Below, one piece after another: positions 7,392 through 16,026 of a DNA stretch of 64,000 nt. The DNA is taken from contig CAJTLB010000005.1 in assembly GCA_910577045.1 (NCBI GenBank), positions 1 to 64,000 of the forward strand. The letters run 5' to 3'. The notes beneath the pieces are model-generated. The model saw nothing but the letters and a program-made list of their open reading frames with translations, was not told the origin of the DNA and did no database searches. The stretch's first letter is position 1. Each line of letters starts with the position of its first letter. This DNA is from an uncultured Lachnospiraceae bacterium (GTDB lineage Bacteria; Bacillota; Clostridia; Lachnospirales; Lachnospiraceae). Both the position numbers and the translations under genes were made by a program.

Positions 7392-7907
7392 ATGGCATTA
7401 ACCAAGGAGGACTTATTAGCAATTTCTCAATTATTAGATGCTAAACTAAAAACTGAACTACAACCTATAAAAGAAGATATCATATCTATGAAAAAAGATA
7501 TTATATCTATGAAGGCTGATATTGCCTCTACAAAAGAAGATGTTATATCTATGAAGGCTGATATTGCCTCTACAAAAGAAGATATTATAGCTATGAAAGC
7601 CGATATTGCCTCTACAAAAGAAGATATTATAGCTATGAAGGCCGATATTGCCTCTACAAAAGAAGATATTATAGCTATGAAGGCTGATATTTGTGATTTG
7701 CAGCAAAAAGTTTCTGATATTTCTGTACATCTTGAAAATGTTACTGACAAGAATATTAAGATTATAGCAGAAGGACATACAGACTTAGCACGAAAACTCG
7801 ATGAAGCTTTAAAAGTAGAAAATGAAAAAGAGCTTTTATTAATCCGTATGAGCTACCTGGAAGATGAAGTTAGAAAAATCAAAGAACGGCTTGCCCAAAT
7901 TGCATAA
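7392..7907 (+). CDS. Heptad-repeat coiled-coil protein of unknown function
   Basis: This 171-residue protein has no signal peptide or membrane helix. Residues 28-97 are ten consecutive perfect 7-residue units of the form xDIxxxK, built largely from alternating ADIASTK and EDIIAMK, which predicts a long coiled coil. The flanks (LLDAKLKTELQPIK before; DEALKVENEKELLLIRM and the Lys/Glu-rich tail after) are also helical. At the DNA level the repeat is a 42-bp tandem, so the copy number may vary between strains. The gene stands alone between a divergent riboswitch and a MITE-like repeat. It resembles small cytoplasmic coiled-coil proteins from Clostridia with no assigned role. Confidence 0.75.
   Translation: MALTKEDLLAISQLLDAKLKTELQPIKEDIISMKKDIISMKADIASTKEDVISMKADIASTKEDIIAMKADIASTKEDIIAMKADIASTKEDIIAMKADICDLQQKVSDISVHLENVTDKNIKIIAEGHTDLARKLDEALKVENEKELLLIRMSYLEDEVRKIKERLAQIA
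7473..7682 (+). repeat. 42-bp tandem repeat encoding paired heptads
   Basis: Near-identical 42-base units (two 21-base heptads each) run through this stretch of the coiled-coil gene. The unit includes GCTGATATTGCCTCTACAAA with a GAAGATATTATAGCTATGAA partner. The later units differ by only a few synonymous or Ser/Ala changes, which suggests recent expansion. Confidence 0.85.
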
Positions 7908-7922
7908 TGATAAACCACAAAG

Positions 7923-8014
7923 GAACAGTTGCAAAATATTATTTTTCTACATATATAAACTATTTTATATTACCTATACTATAATCATAAGAATTTACTA
8001 TTTTGCAGCTGTTC
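7923..8014. repeat. MITE-like inverted-repeat element, copy A
   Basis: GAACAGTTGCAAAATATTA (7923-7941) and the reverse complement of 7996-8014 (GAACAGCTGCAAAATAGTA) match at 17 of 19 positions. They enclose an AT-rich 54-base core without coding potential. The right part (TAAGAATTTACTATTTTGCAG) recurs almost unchanged at 29980-30002. Both copies lie just after the stop of a plus-strand gene. It could be a small non-autonomous transposon or a dispersed terminator-like element. Confidence 0.55.
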
Positions 8015-8107
8015 TTCTTTCATTCTCTTTTTTCTTTAATATTATATAATACCCCTTAATCCCTATCATTACGTTACCTATCTACCAAAAATCTATATTA
8101 AAATCCA

Positions 8108-8716
8108 CTAAATACAAACAATAACAGGTGCTGCTCCCTTAAAAGCTTTTTGATAGATTCCTTCTGCACTGGCGTTGCCTAAATAATTCTGGGGTAAATT
8201 ATTTGTAACTACATTTTCAATTTTTAAAACTGATGTATAGTGCATATTAAAAATAGGAGTAACATCTACTAAAGTTGATGCCATACTATTTGTTATGGCA
8301 GTTATATATTTAATATCTGTAATATTAAACCGAGCATATGGTTCATACTTGTCCTTACCTTTTACAAAAAGAATTAACTGCTCTAACCCACCTTGTGTTG
8401 GAAGTGTCCCAGTAATTGGATAAAAGGTGTAAGAACTGGTCCTTACAGAATTAACAAAAATGTCTGCAATATTTTGCCCAGAATATCTTTGTGTCCCTTC
8501 TATAGATATTAAACCATCTTGCCCCAACCTTGCCCGTTGAAAAACTAACACCTTTGATGTCATACGTGCTGCAAGTGCAGGTTTCCTTCCTTCCCTAATA
8601 ATTGCCTGAAAAGAAAAATCAGATGGTATTCCTGTATCAATTTCTTGTATCGTTTCATCAATAATTTTTTCACATGCTTGTTTTGTAAGAATTGGATATT
8701 TTTCCTTTAAATACAT
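8108..8716 (-). CDS. Protein of unknown function
   Basis: This 202-residue, probably soluble protein has no signal peptide, membrane segment or motif that I recognise. It has mixed alpha/beta character, with repeated aromatic beta-like stretches (SSYTFYPITG, YEPYARFNITDIKYIT). AGGAGG-like sequence precedes the ATG, and a consensus promoter lies upstream (8800-8828), so it is very probably expressed. It stands alone between a MITE-like repeat and a divergent membrane protein gene. The composition does not differ strongly from neighbours. No function is proposed. Confidence 0.6.
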   Translation of the reverse strand: MYLKEKYPILTKQACEKIIDETIQEIDTGIPSDFSFQAIIREGRKPALAARMTSKVLVFQRARLGQDGLISIEGTQRYSGQNIADIFVNSVRTSSYTFYPITGTLPTQGGLEQLILFVKGKDKYEPYARFNITDIKYITAITNSMASTLVDVTPIFNMHYTSVLKIENVVTNNLPQNYLGNASAEGIYQKAFKGAAPVIVCI

Positions 8717-8799
8717 AATTATTCCTCCTATTATTTTATTTTATACAGCAAAAATCATTGAGGTTAAATTCTATGGTTATGATATTATACCCATAGATA

Positions 8800-8828
8800 A
8801 ATATATCTTATTCTCTTTATTTTGTCAA
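8800..8828 (-). promoter_or_regulatory. Promoter of the 202-residue unknown gene
   Basis: On the minus strand a perfect TTGACA (8823-8828), a 17-base spacer and TATATT (8800-8805) lie about 85 bases before the ATG at 8716. A TATAAT on the same strand nearer the gene (about 8783) is an alternative -10. Confidence 0.5.
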
Positions 8829-8962
8829 TCCTTTTCCCTATCACAAAAATTTATTTTTCTTTTATATTTACTTTCTTTATTCTTATTTTTGCATTATAAT
8901 ATAATTATCTTTTTATTTTCCAAAAAAAATCTTTATCTTCGGATATATAAAGGAGAAAACCA

Positions 8963-9385
8963 ATGAAAAAACAAATTTTTATCTTGTGGGGGACTTTTCT
9001 CATTTGCTTTATAACAACTGTTACATTATGGTTTGCTGTTAATAAAAGTAATCCAAAATACGAGGAAGTACAAGTAAAAGTCCTAAGTTCAGAAACCAAG
9101 CAAGTAATAAACAGAAGTACAGGTACAAGGTACACTACTTACAATGTTACTGTAGATTATAATGGAAAATCTTATAAACTAGAAAATGCCCATAGTATTT
9201 ACGAGCATCTACAAGGAAAAATGGTTACTGCATATTTTTCCAATAATAGATTATTTGCTGACATAAATGGTGTAAAATCTTCTACTCCAATTGGTACTGT
9301 TTATTTTATCTTTTTATTCGCAAGCATTATCCTGTTTTTTATAAGCCTTACTTCTACAGGAAAACTTGCCCAAAGCAAAAAATAA
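8963..9385 (+). CDS. Two-helix membrane protein, DUF3592-like
   Basis: This 140-residue protein has hydrophobic helices at about residues 6-26 and 112-132. A beta-rich external segment lies between them with the pattern VKVLSSETKQVIN..YTTYNVTVDYNGKSYKL. A two-helix frame around a short beta domain that mentions a typed conversion pattern like this is typical of DUF3592-type proteins, whose role is unknown. AAGGAG precedes the ATG, and TATAAT (8895-8900) is a candidate -10. It is followed at 116 bases by the secreted-protein / sigma-factor operon. Confidence 0.65.
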   Translation: MKKQIFILWGTFLICFITTVTLWFAVNKSNPKYEEVQVKVLSSETKQVINRSTGTRYTTYNVTVDYNGKSYKLENAHSIYEHLQGKMVTAYFSNNRLFADINGVKSSTPIGTVYFIFLFASIILFFISLTSTGKLAQSKK

Positions 9386-9435
9386 AAGGTTAATAAAATT
9401 TTTAAAATAAAAAAGTTGATAAATTTTTTTATTGG

Positions 9436-9464
9436 TGCAAGGATTCTTTCTTTTGTGTCGTATT
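9436..9464 (+). promoter_or_regulatory. Possible ECF-sigma promoter (autoregulation)
   Basis: TGCAAGGATT (9436-9445), 13 bases, then CGTATT (9459-9464) resembles the TGAAAC / CGTA pair recognised by ECF sigma factors such as SigW. It is about 38 bases before the start of the operon that encodes an ECF sigma factor, which suggests autoregulation. The -35 match is imperfect. Confidence 0.35.
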
Positions 9465-9501
9465 ATAAGTAAGAATACTAATTAACAGGAGGAAAATTCC
9501 C

Positions 9502-9810
9502 ATGAAAAAAATTTTATTAACTGGTTGTTTATGTTTCACTCTGTTAGGTATGTGTGCCTCAGCTTCTCCAATACTTGCACATTGCCATAACGGATATAGT
9601 TCATATGATGCACATTACTATTGTGCAGATGCAAATGGAGATAGCATTTGTGACTCTTATTGTGACAGCAATGGTGATGGTATCTGTGATTATTTCTATG
9701 ATGACAATGGTGATGGTATTTGTGATCATTGCCCTGTTGTACAGGTTTCCACCCAACAAGTCCCTGTTTACACAGGTGGCCATCACGGCAGGGGGCGCCA
9801 TTGCCGTTAA
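9502..9810 (+). CDS. Secreted protein with EF-like calcium-binding repeats
   Basis: The protein is 102 residues. It has a signal peptide (about 1-26, positive start then LLTGCLCFTLLGMCASAS). After cleavage there are three successive DxNGDxICD units between residues 43 and 77, a pattern like dockerin or thrombospondin type 3 calcium loops, with paired cysteines. The tail is His/Arg/Gly-rich and ends GGHHGRGRHCR. It lies 22 bases before the ECF sigma gene and is preceded by AGGAGG, so it is the first gene of that operon. It may bind calcium or transition metals outside the cell and feed the membrane sensor encoded two genes downstream; that link is inference. Confidence 0.7.
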   Translation: MKKILLTGCLCFTLLGMCASASPILAHCHNGYSSYDAHYYCADANGDSICDSYCDSNGDGICDYFYDDNGDGICDHCPVVQVSTQQVPVYTGGHHGRGRHCR

Positions 9811-9832
9811 TAGCAACTAAGAGGGGGATTCT

Positions 9833-10318
9833 ATGCGTAGTGAGCAGGAGGCCAAACGTGCTATTGATTTATATTCAGACATGATTCGCAGGATTTGCCT
9901 CCTGCATTTAAAAAATCATGCAGATACGGAGGATGTATTGCAAGAAGTATTGCTTAAATATGTCCTTCGTTCTGATGTTTTTGAAAATACAGAGCATGAA
10001 AAAGCATGGTTTATTCGAGTTACTCTAAATTCTTGCAAAGATTATTTAAAAAGCCTATTCCGCCATCAGACTGTCCCCCTTGATTTACTTTTAGAAGAAA
10101 GGCCTAATATTTCACCAGAATATTTAGATGTATTAGAAGCTGTGCTTTCCTTGCAAAAAAATTATAGGGTTGTTATTTATTTACATTATTACGAAGGGTA
10201 TACTGCCAAAGAAATCGGAAAACTCTTAAATAAAAAAGAAAATACCATATATTCCCTTTTATCAAGAGGACGAGAACAATTAAAACAAATATTAGGTGGT
10301 GACAACATTGAAAAATAA
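9833..10318 (+). CDS. ECF-type RNA polymerase sigma factor
   Basis: This 161-residue protein has the two-domain sigma architecture. Sigma region 2 is at about residues 10-75 (YSDMIRRICLLHLKNHADTEDVLQEVLLKY, then HEKAWFIRVTLNSCKDYLKS). Region 4 is at about 105-155 (LHYYEGYTAKEIGKLLNKKENTIYSLLSRGREQLK, a helix-turn-helix). There is no region 1 or 3, as expected for the ECF group. GGGGG precedes the ATG. Its 3' end overlaps the gene for an RsgI-like membrane protein, the probable anti-sigma factor. Confidence 0.9.
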   Translation: MRSEQEAKRAIDLYSDMIRRICLLHLKNHADTEDVLQEVLLKYVLRSDVFENTEHEKAWFIRVTLNSCKDYLKSLFRHQTVPLDLLLEERPNISPEYLDVLEAVLSLQKNYRVVIYLHYYEGYTAKEIGKLLNKKENTIYSLLSRGREQLKQILGGDNIEK

Positions 10319-11018
10319 AATTCGGGAAAGCTTTGATCAGATTCATGCAACAGGCCAGATGAAGGCATCTACCTATTCTTTTTTATTGCAAAAAATAGAA
10401 AATGGCACTTCGAAAAAACCACATATCGCCCGTATTTTAGTCGCTGCTTGTGCGTTTCTTTTTCTTTGCACAAGCTTTGGATGGCGTTTTTGGAACACTC
10501 CTATTTCTTACTTAAGTGTAGATATTAATCCATCCATTGAATTTACCTTAAATCGTTTTAATTACGTAATTGATGCAAAAGGGCAAAACCCAGATGGAGA
10601 ACATATTGTAAAACAACTTCATTTAACTGGAAAAAAATACCTTAAAGCAGTAGAATTATTAGTAGAAAGTGATGCTATGCAAAAATACCTTAATAATGAT
10701 GCTACCCTTACCTTTACAGTAGCCTCACCAGAAGCAGAAAAACTATTAAAAGATTTAGAAAATAGCCCTGTTTCTAACCAATATCATGGAACTTGCCATA
10801 GTGCTGATATGGCATCTGCACATGCTGCCCATCAATGTGGCATGTCTATTGGGAAATATCAGATATATTTATACTTATCTGCTTATGATCCCTCTATTAC
10901 ATTAGAAGACTGCCAAAGCATGACTATGCATCAGCTCCGCAGCCTTCTTTCCCGTTATGAATCACCAAATACTAATGATTATTATAGCCAGCCACACCAT
11001 GGCGGGCATCACCATTAA
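10308..11018 (+). CDS. RsgI-like membrane anti-sigma protein with His-rich tail
   Basis: The protein is about 236 residues. A short cytoplasmic N-terminus is followed by one membrane helix (ILVAACAFLFLCTSFGW). An external domain then begins YLSVDINPSIEFTLNRFNYVIDAKGQN, the hallmark of the middle domain of RsgI anti-sigma factors. The C-terminus ends in PHHGGHHH after Cys/His-rich stretches (HGTCHSADMASAHAAHQCGM), so metal binding is plausible. The start is uncertain: a TTG at 10308 has AGGTGG 8 bases before it, whereas two GTG codons at 10296 and 10299 lack good spacing. It overlaps the sigma gene by 11 bases, which supports a sigma / anti-sigma pair. Classic RsgI partners SigI, but here the sigma factor is of the ECF type. 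Confidence 0.8.
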   Translation: MKNKIRESFDQIHATGQMKASTYSFLLQKIENGTSKKPHIARILVAACAFLFLCTSFGWRFWNTPISYLSVDINPSIEFTLNRFNYVIDAKGQNPDGEHIVKQLHLTGKKYLKAVELLVESDAMQKYLNNDATLTFTVASPEAEKLLKDLENSPVSNQYHGTCHSADMASAHAAHQCGMSIGKYQIYLYLSAYDPSITLEDCQSMTMHQLRSLLSRYESPNTNDYYSQPHHGGHHH

Positions 11019-13298
11019 CTATAGAACCAGTTCTCTCCACTGTTTTTCTCCAAAACACTTTACTAATATTTTTTTATAAGGCTTTTCATAACCAGCATGG
11101 ATTATTTTGCCGTTTACTGTCCCATCTTCTTTTACAGCAAACTGATATTGATGATAAAAACCATCCCTATATGCAAAATCTTCTCCATTATCTAGATAAT
11201 GATCCCACATTCCTTCGCCTGGATATACGTCTAGCAGCAATGTATCCTGTGGCTTCTCACCTATATAGGATTGTGGTTCCATTACAGGAATGATACTTCC
11301 AGCCTTTATATAAATAGGGCAAACCTCTAAAGGTGCCTCTCTTATAAGCCAAACTGGCCCTTCTATTTTCTCTTGTGTCCAATAATCATACCAAATACCT
11401 TCTGGCAAATAAACCATCCGTTTTTCCATGCCCTGTTGTACTACAGGTGCTACTAAAATCTGGCTCCCCACCATAAATTCATCATTACAAGCCCTTGCAA
11501 CACAATCTCTTTCATAATGGAATACCAAAGGACGCATAATAGGTGCCCCCGTTTGCTCTTCTTGATAAAATAAATCATAAAAATATGGTATCCACTGGTA
11601 ACGAAGCTTTACATATTTTCGGTAAATCTCTATTACTTTTTCCCCAAAATACCATGGTTCCTGCCTTCTAGTACCAGCAGCAGAATGATTCCGAAATAAA
11701 GGAGAAAAACAACCCACCTGTATCCATCTAGCTAATAATTCTGGTGTTGTATCTGCACCAAAACCTCCTATATCTGTTCCCACAAATGGCATACCAGACA
11801 ACCCTAAATTACAAAGCTGGGGAATTACCATCTGAATATGCGACCAAAGGCTTGTATTATCCCCAGTCCATGCCGTTGTATACTTTTGGCTGCCTGCATA
11901 ACATGCCCTTGTAATTACAAATGGCCTGCGCCCATCCCATTTTTTCAGCCCATTATAAGCAGCCTTTGCCATTAAATGGCCATAGACATTGTGCATCTCT
12001 TTATGGGTGCTCTGTTGTCCCTCATCTGTAAATACTACATCATTTGGTAAAGGGCCTTTAAAACTTGCTGGTTCATTCATATCATTCCAAACTCCCCTAA
12101 CACCTTTTTCCAAGAGAAATTTTTGTTTGTCACCCCACCACTCCCTAACAGATGGGTTCCCAAAATCAGGAAACGCAGCTTCTCCAGGCCATACTTCATT
12201 GATATAGACTTCCCCTTCTGGCGTTTTTACAAAAAACCCTTTTGTTACTCCTTCTTCATATATCTCATAACCCTTTTCTTTTTTTACGCCAGGGTCATTA
12301 ATTACCACTGGCTTAAAACCTCTTTCTGACAAACTTTGTAAAAATGCTTCCGCATTATTATGATACCGTCCTTGGTTCCAAGTAAACACTTTATAATCCT
12401 GCATATAGTCAATGTCAAAATGGATTGCATCACAAGGAATATCATATTTTCTCAGTAAAAAAGCTACTTCCTCTATATCCTCTTGTGTTACATATCCCCA
12501 TCTGGACTGATGATAGCCAAGTGTCCATTTTTGTGGAAGCGGGCAAGTGCCTGTTAGGCTAGTATAACGCTCTAATACTTCTGGTATAGATAAACCGGCA
12601 ATATAATAATAATCCAGATTCCCCTCTTCTGCACCAAACCAATAATATTCTTCTGATTCCTGCCCCATATTAAAATAACTCTTATAAGTATTGTCCAGAA
12701 AAATACCATATACATGAGTATCCGTCCTAGTAATAAAAAATGGGATGGTTTTATAAAGTGCCTTAAAACAATCCACATGGGGATCTGGATTATCTGTATT
12801 CCACATTTCATATTCATAATAACGTTTATCTAAGAACCCTGTCTTATCTCCCAATCCATAAAAATGTTCTGTCCCATCCATACATTTTAAGATCTCAAAC
12901 GCCTTTTCTTTCTCTCTATAAGCAGTATGCCCTTCGCTTTCCAAAAGCTTATTCGCCTCTTCGCTCACTCGTTGAAGCGGTTCTCGTTCTCCCCTGTAAT
13001 CTTCACAAACAATAATTTTCTTTTTATCAAAAATATCTATATAAAATCCATCACTAACCCTAACAAATGCCTCTTTGGTATCTATCCACAACCCATCTGG
13101 CTTTTCCTCTATCTGTATTTTTACAGGGATCATTTTATCCCCTTCTATTGCTTTGGAAGATTTTTTACTGGAAATCTCTCCGCCAAATACATGAATAATA
13201 AAAGGCGTTATTATTTCTATACAGGCCTCCTGGCCTTCAAAATCCAATTTTATCCTTTGTTGATCCATCTGATATCCTGTTAATTTTCCTAACCTCAT
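11019..13298 (-). CDS. Glycoside hydrolase family 31 alpha-glucosidase
   Basis: This cytoplasmic enzyme of about 759 residues is predicted to release glucose from the non-reducing ends of maltodextrins or related alpha-glucosides. The catalytic nucleophile is the Asp of VWNDMNEPASF (about residue 406) and the acid/base is the Asp of AWTGDNTSLW (about 480). The substrate pocket HFDIDYMQDYKVFTW is also present. There is no signal peptide. The start is the ATG at 13298, preceded by AAGGAG; the frame extends 18 bases further to a TTG that lies before that site. It is the last gene of the starch operon. Alpha-xylosidase activity is an alternative but less likely in this context. Confidence 0.88.
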   Translation of the reverse strand: MRLGKLTGYQMDQQRIKLDFEGQEACIEIITPFIIHVFGGEISSKKSSKAIEGDKMIPVKIQIEEKPDGLWIDTKEAFVRVSDGFYIDIFDKKKIIVCEDYRGEREPLQRVSEEANKLLESEGHTAYREKEKAFEILKCMDGTEHFYGLGDKTGFLDKRYYEYEMWNTDNPDPHVDCFKALYKTIPFFITRTDTHVYGIFLDNTYKSYFNMGQESEEYYWFGAEEGNLDYYYIAGLSIPEVLERYTSLTGTCPLPQKWTLGYHQSRWGYVTQEDIEEVAFLLRKYDIPCDAIHFDIDYMQDYKVFTWNQGRYHNNAEAFLQSLSERGFKPVVINDPGVKKEKGYEIYEEGVTKGFFVKTPEGEVYINEVWPGEAAFPDFGNPSVREWWGDKQKFLLEKGVRGVWNDMNEPASFKGPLPNDVVFTDEGQQSTHKEMHNVYGHLMAKAAYNGLKKWDGRRPFVITRACYAGSQKYTTAWTGDNTSLWSHIQMVIPQLCNLGLSGMPFVGTDIGGFGADTTPELLARWIQVGCFSPLFRNHSAAGTRRQEPWYFGEKVIEIYRKYVKLRYQWIPYFYDLFYQEEQTGAPIMRPLVFHYERDCVARACNDEFMVGSQILVAPVVQQGMEKRMVYLPEGIWYDYWTQEKIEGPVWLIREAPLEVCPIYIKAGSIIPVMEPQSYIGEKPQDTLLLDVYPGEGMWDHYLDNGEDFAYRDGFYHQYQFAVKEDGTVNGKIIHAGYEKPYKKILVKCFGEKQWRELVL

Positions 13299-13333
13299 TA
13301 TTTTTCTCCTTATCAAATAGATATTTTCTTTTC

Positions 13334-14050
13334 CTATTTACTTATAATTAGATCCTTGATTTTCCTAATATTCCCATCCATTACCAAATATGTAGGATTC
13401 CCTATTCCCTTCCATTCTGGTGAAAGATTACTATGGATATATAAAGAATCCATACCTACTTGCTGCGCACCCACAATATCTGTTACCTCATCATTTCCTA
13501 TCATAATACAAGTAGAAGGTTCTAAATCAAAATTTACAAGTAAACTTTGAAAAAAAGCTGGGGATGGCTTTTTACACTTTTGTTCAGAAGACAGGCATAT
13601 TCCATGGAACCAATTTTCTAATCCCAGCATTTGAATCTCTGGCCTAGTAAAATCTGCCTGGGCATTCGACAAAAGGTATATTCCCTTTCCATGCTTCTTC
13701 AATTCTTGTAACAACTCCTCTACGCCACAATATAACCGCAAATATTCCCGGCTTAAAGCGCGGAACACCACGGCAGTAGTTTTTGCCAAAGACACATCAC
13801 ATAACGCGCCCTTCTTATGATACAACAAAGCAAATACCTTTTTCAAGTCTGCTTCTGCATATTTTTCTACAAGCTTAGCAACTTCTTCTTGTTCCAGCCT
13901 TCGGAATTCTTGTTTTAATTCCTCTGGCTGGTAACAAGCCCCTAAAGCCGTATAAATCTCACTTAATTTTTTCCATAGATAAGGGCTTTCTTCATCTGTT
14001 TGTATATTTGCCAGAGTCCCATAAAAATCAAAAATATAATTTTGATACAT
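13334..14050 (-). CDS. HAD-family hydrolase (phosphatase)
   Basis: This 238-residue protein has the HAD signature FDFYGTLA (nucleophile Asp8, with Asp replaced by Tyr two residues on), a helical cap domain (about 20-100), motif II LLSNAQ, a Lys in KKPSPAFF, and motif IV MIGNDEVTDIVGA. It is of the YjjG or pyrophosphatase type. The substrate is unknown; a phosphorylated sugar is plausible because the gene sits inside the starch operon between the debranching enzyme and the GH31 glucosidase. It lies 4 bases from the end of the upstream gene. Confidence 0.8.
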   Translation of the reverse strand: MYQNYIFDFYGTLANIQTDEESPYLWKKLSEIYTALGACYQPEELKQEFRRLEQEEVAKLVEKYAEADLKKVFALLYHKKGALCDVSLAKTTAVVFRALSREYLRLYCGVEELLQELKKHGKGIYLLSNAQADFTRPEIQMLGLENWFHGICLSSEQKCKKPSPAFFQSLLVNFDLEPSTCIMIGNDEVTDIVGAQQVGMDSLYIHSNLSPEWKGIGNPTYLVMDGNIRKIKDLIISK

Positions 14051-14054
14051 CTCT

Positions 14055-16016
14055 TTACTCTGCTCCTGTCATCCGAAGGGCATCATATACTCTAAGAATC
14101 TCACCTACACTCCATGCTTGGGCAAAACAGCCTTTAGAATTTGTTGGGTTCTTACCATCATAAATTTCTGGTAACTGGCCAATGCAGCCTTCCCTTAATG
14201 CAGGCTCCAGATTTTCTAATTGCTTGAAAACATAATTTTTCGCTTCCTTAGAATATTTATTTACCTTTAAATATGCTAAATAATATCCCCCTAATGGGAA
14301 TACCCATACAGTCCCTTGATGATAAGCCAAATCTCTTTCTAATTGTGCCCCGCCATAAAAAGGGCAAAATTCCTTATCTTCTGGTGCTAATGTCCTTAAC
14401 CCATAAGGAGTATATAATTTTCGGAACACTATATCTACCACTTGCCTTTCATATTCAGGGGCAAGTACAGAAAAAGGTAATGATACCGCCCAAATTTGAT
14501 TACAACGGATTTGAGAATCCGTTTGGATTTTTTCTTTTTGGTCTGATAAAACGTCTTTTAAACAGCCCGTCTCTGGATTCCAAAATTTTTGGAAACTTTT
14601 CTTTACCTGGCCTGCCATTTTTTTATAATCCTTTGTATCTTCTGGGCAAAGAAAATGGAATTGCTCCATAATACATAATACATTATACCAATAAGCATTA
14701 ATTTCTACTGGTTTTCCATGCCTTGGCGTGGGTAAAATATCCCCTACCCTTACATCCATCCATGTTACCTGGTCATATTCTTTTCCTGCCATAATTAGCC
14801 CATCTGTATCCATTCGGATTCCATAATCAGTCCCTTTTTCATAGTATTCTACAATTTCTGCCATCACTTTATACGCGCTCTGGACAAACTCTATATTGTT
14901 TGTTTTCCGATAGTATTCATAAACTGCTAAAATAAACAATAAAGAAGCATCTACTGTATTATACCCTGGCTGTTCTGCGCCCTCTGGGAACAAGTTTGGC
15001 ATAAGGCCCTTTTTACAATAAGACATAAACGTTTTTAATATACTTTCTGCTGCCTGATATTGGTGTACAGCTAGGCAACATCCATGTATTGCTATCATGG
15101 TATCCCTTCCCCAATCTTCAAAGAAAGGGAACCCTGCCAATATAGTCTGCCCTTTTGTAGAAGAACGGAAAGAAAGGAACTGATTTGCATTTACTGACAA
15201 AGTTTGCGCTATTTTATCTTGGAAGCCTGCCTGCTTTTTTAAACAACCCCTATATTCTTTTACTTCCTCCACTATTTTTTCCATAGAGGAAATATTGGGT
15301 CCTGTCCCATATACCATAGTAAGCGTATCTGCTTTTCCCGCCAAAACAGAAAATACAACCCGATGGTTTATTGCCGTCCTTCCCGTTTCTCTTCTCCCAT
15401 CACAGGCATCATAAGCATAAAACTGATCCTCACAATACTTAACTGGCTGTTCTAAAAATAACCCATTTGTCTGGGTATAAAGCTGTTGGCCATTAGAACA
15501 GATTTTCTTCCCTTCTATAACAAATACTTGATCTTTTGGCAACTGATTCCCCTTCGGTACAAATTGGAGATGCGGGATCACTTCTAATTCTACATCTTCT
15601 GTAGAACAGTTCCTAATTTCATAAGAAATCCCTATTGTATTTCTTTCTGGCTCTAATGCCAGAGTCTTTACAATTTCTATGCCTTCTGTCAAATAAGTCC
15701 ACACTGGCATATCCTGATATACAAAGTTACTTTGGAAATAATACCCTTCTTCCCGTAATTCTTTTTCTTTCTTATTCTGGCTAGAAATCACGTACTCTCT
15801 CTTACCTATATGTAAAATTTCTTCTAGCCTGTGAATCATATTATAACGATGATTAGGCGAATCCACACATGCCATTAATACGGCATGGTCATTCCTGCTG
15901 CAAGAGCCTATTATTGTAAGAGATGAAAACCCACCTAACCCATTTGTCATCAAATAGCAATTTTCTTCTCCTCTTTCTAATGTCCGCCAATCCTGTTTTC
16001 CATAACAAAATCTCAT
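14055..16016 (-). CDS. Glycogen debranching enzyme, amylo-alpha-1,6-glucosidase type
   Basis: This 653-residue protein matches the bacterial/archaeal GDE family (GH133 type). An N-terminal beta-domain with YLMTNGLGGFSSLTI and NHRYNMIHRLEEILH is followed by an (alpha/alpha)6 catalytic domain. The catalytic domain shows LAGFPFFEDWGRDTMIA, FPEGAEQPGYNTVDASLLF, TWMDVR and YHQGTVWVFPLGGY. It removes alpha-1,6-linked glucose stubs from limit dextrins. It is cytoplasmic. It lies 10 bases after malQ in the operon, so the two enzymes together could process branched oligosaccharides inside the cell. Confidence 0.88.
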   Translation of the reverse strand: MRFCYGKQDWRTLERGEENCYLMTNGLGGFSSLTIIGSCSRNDHAVLMACVDSPNHRYNMIHRLEEILHIGKREYVISSQNKKEKELREEGYYFQSNFVYQDMPVWTYLTEGIEIVKTLALEPERNTIGISYEIRNCSTEDVELEVIPHLQFVPKGNQLPKDQVFVIEGKKICSNGQQLYTQTNGLFLEQPVKYCEDQFYAYDACDGRRETGRTAINHRVVFSVLAGKADTLTMVYGTGPNISSMEKIVEEVKEYRGCLKKQAGFQDKIAQTLSVNANQFLSFRSSTKGQTILAGFPFFEDWGRDTMIAIHGCCLAVHQYQAAESILKTFMSYCKKGLMPNLFPEGAEQPGYNTVDASLLFILAVYEYYRKTNNIEFVQSAYKVMAEIVEYYEKGTDYGIRMDTDGLIMAGKEYDQVTWMDVRVGDILPTPRHGKPVEINAYWYNVLCIMEQFHFLCPEDTKDYKKMAGQVKKSFQKFWNPETGCLKDVLSDQKEKIQTDSQIRCNQIWAVSLPFSVLAPEYERQVVDIVFRKLYTPYGLRTLAPEDKEFCPFYGGAQLERDLAYHQGTVWVFPLGGYYLAYLKVNKYSKEAKNYVFKQLENLEPALREGCIGQLPEIYDGKNPTNSKGCFAQAWSVGEILRVYDALRMTGAE

Positions 16017-16026
16017 TATTTGCCCT

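Noticed and set aside
7427..7778. Long minus-strand reading frames through the coiled-coil gene.
   Set aside because: They are the mirror of a 42-bp repeat with no stop in that frame; they lack ribosome sites and the plus-strand frame has promoter, ribosome site and sensible ends.
9554..9820. Alternative frames over the calcium-repeat protein gene.
   Set aside because: The called frame has a signal peptide, ribosome site and repeat motif; the others are shadows of the GATGGTGAT-type repeat.
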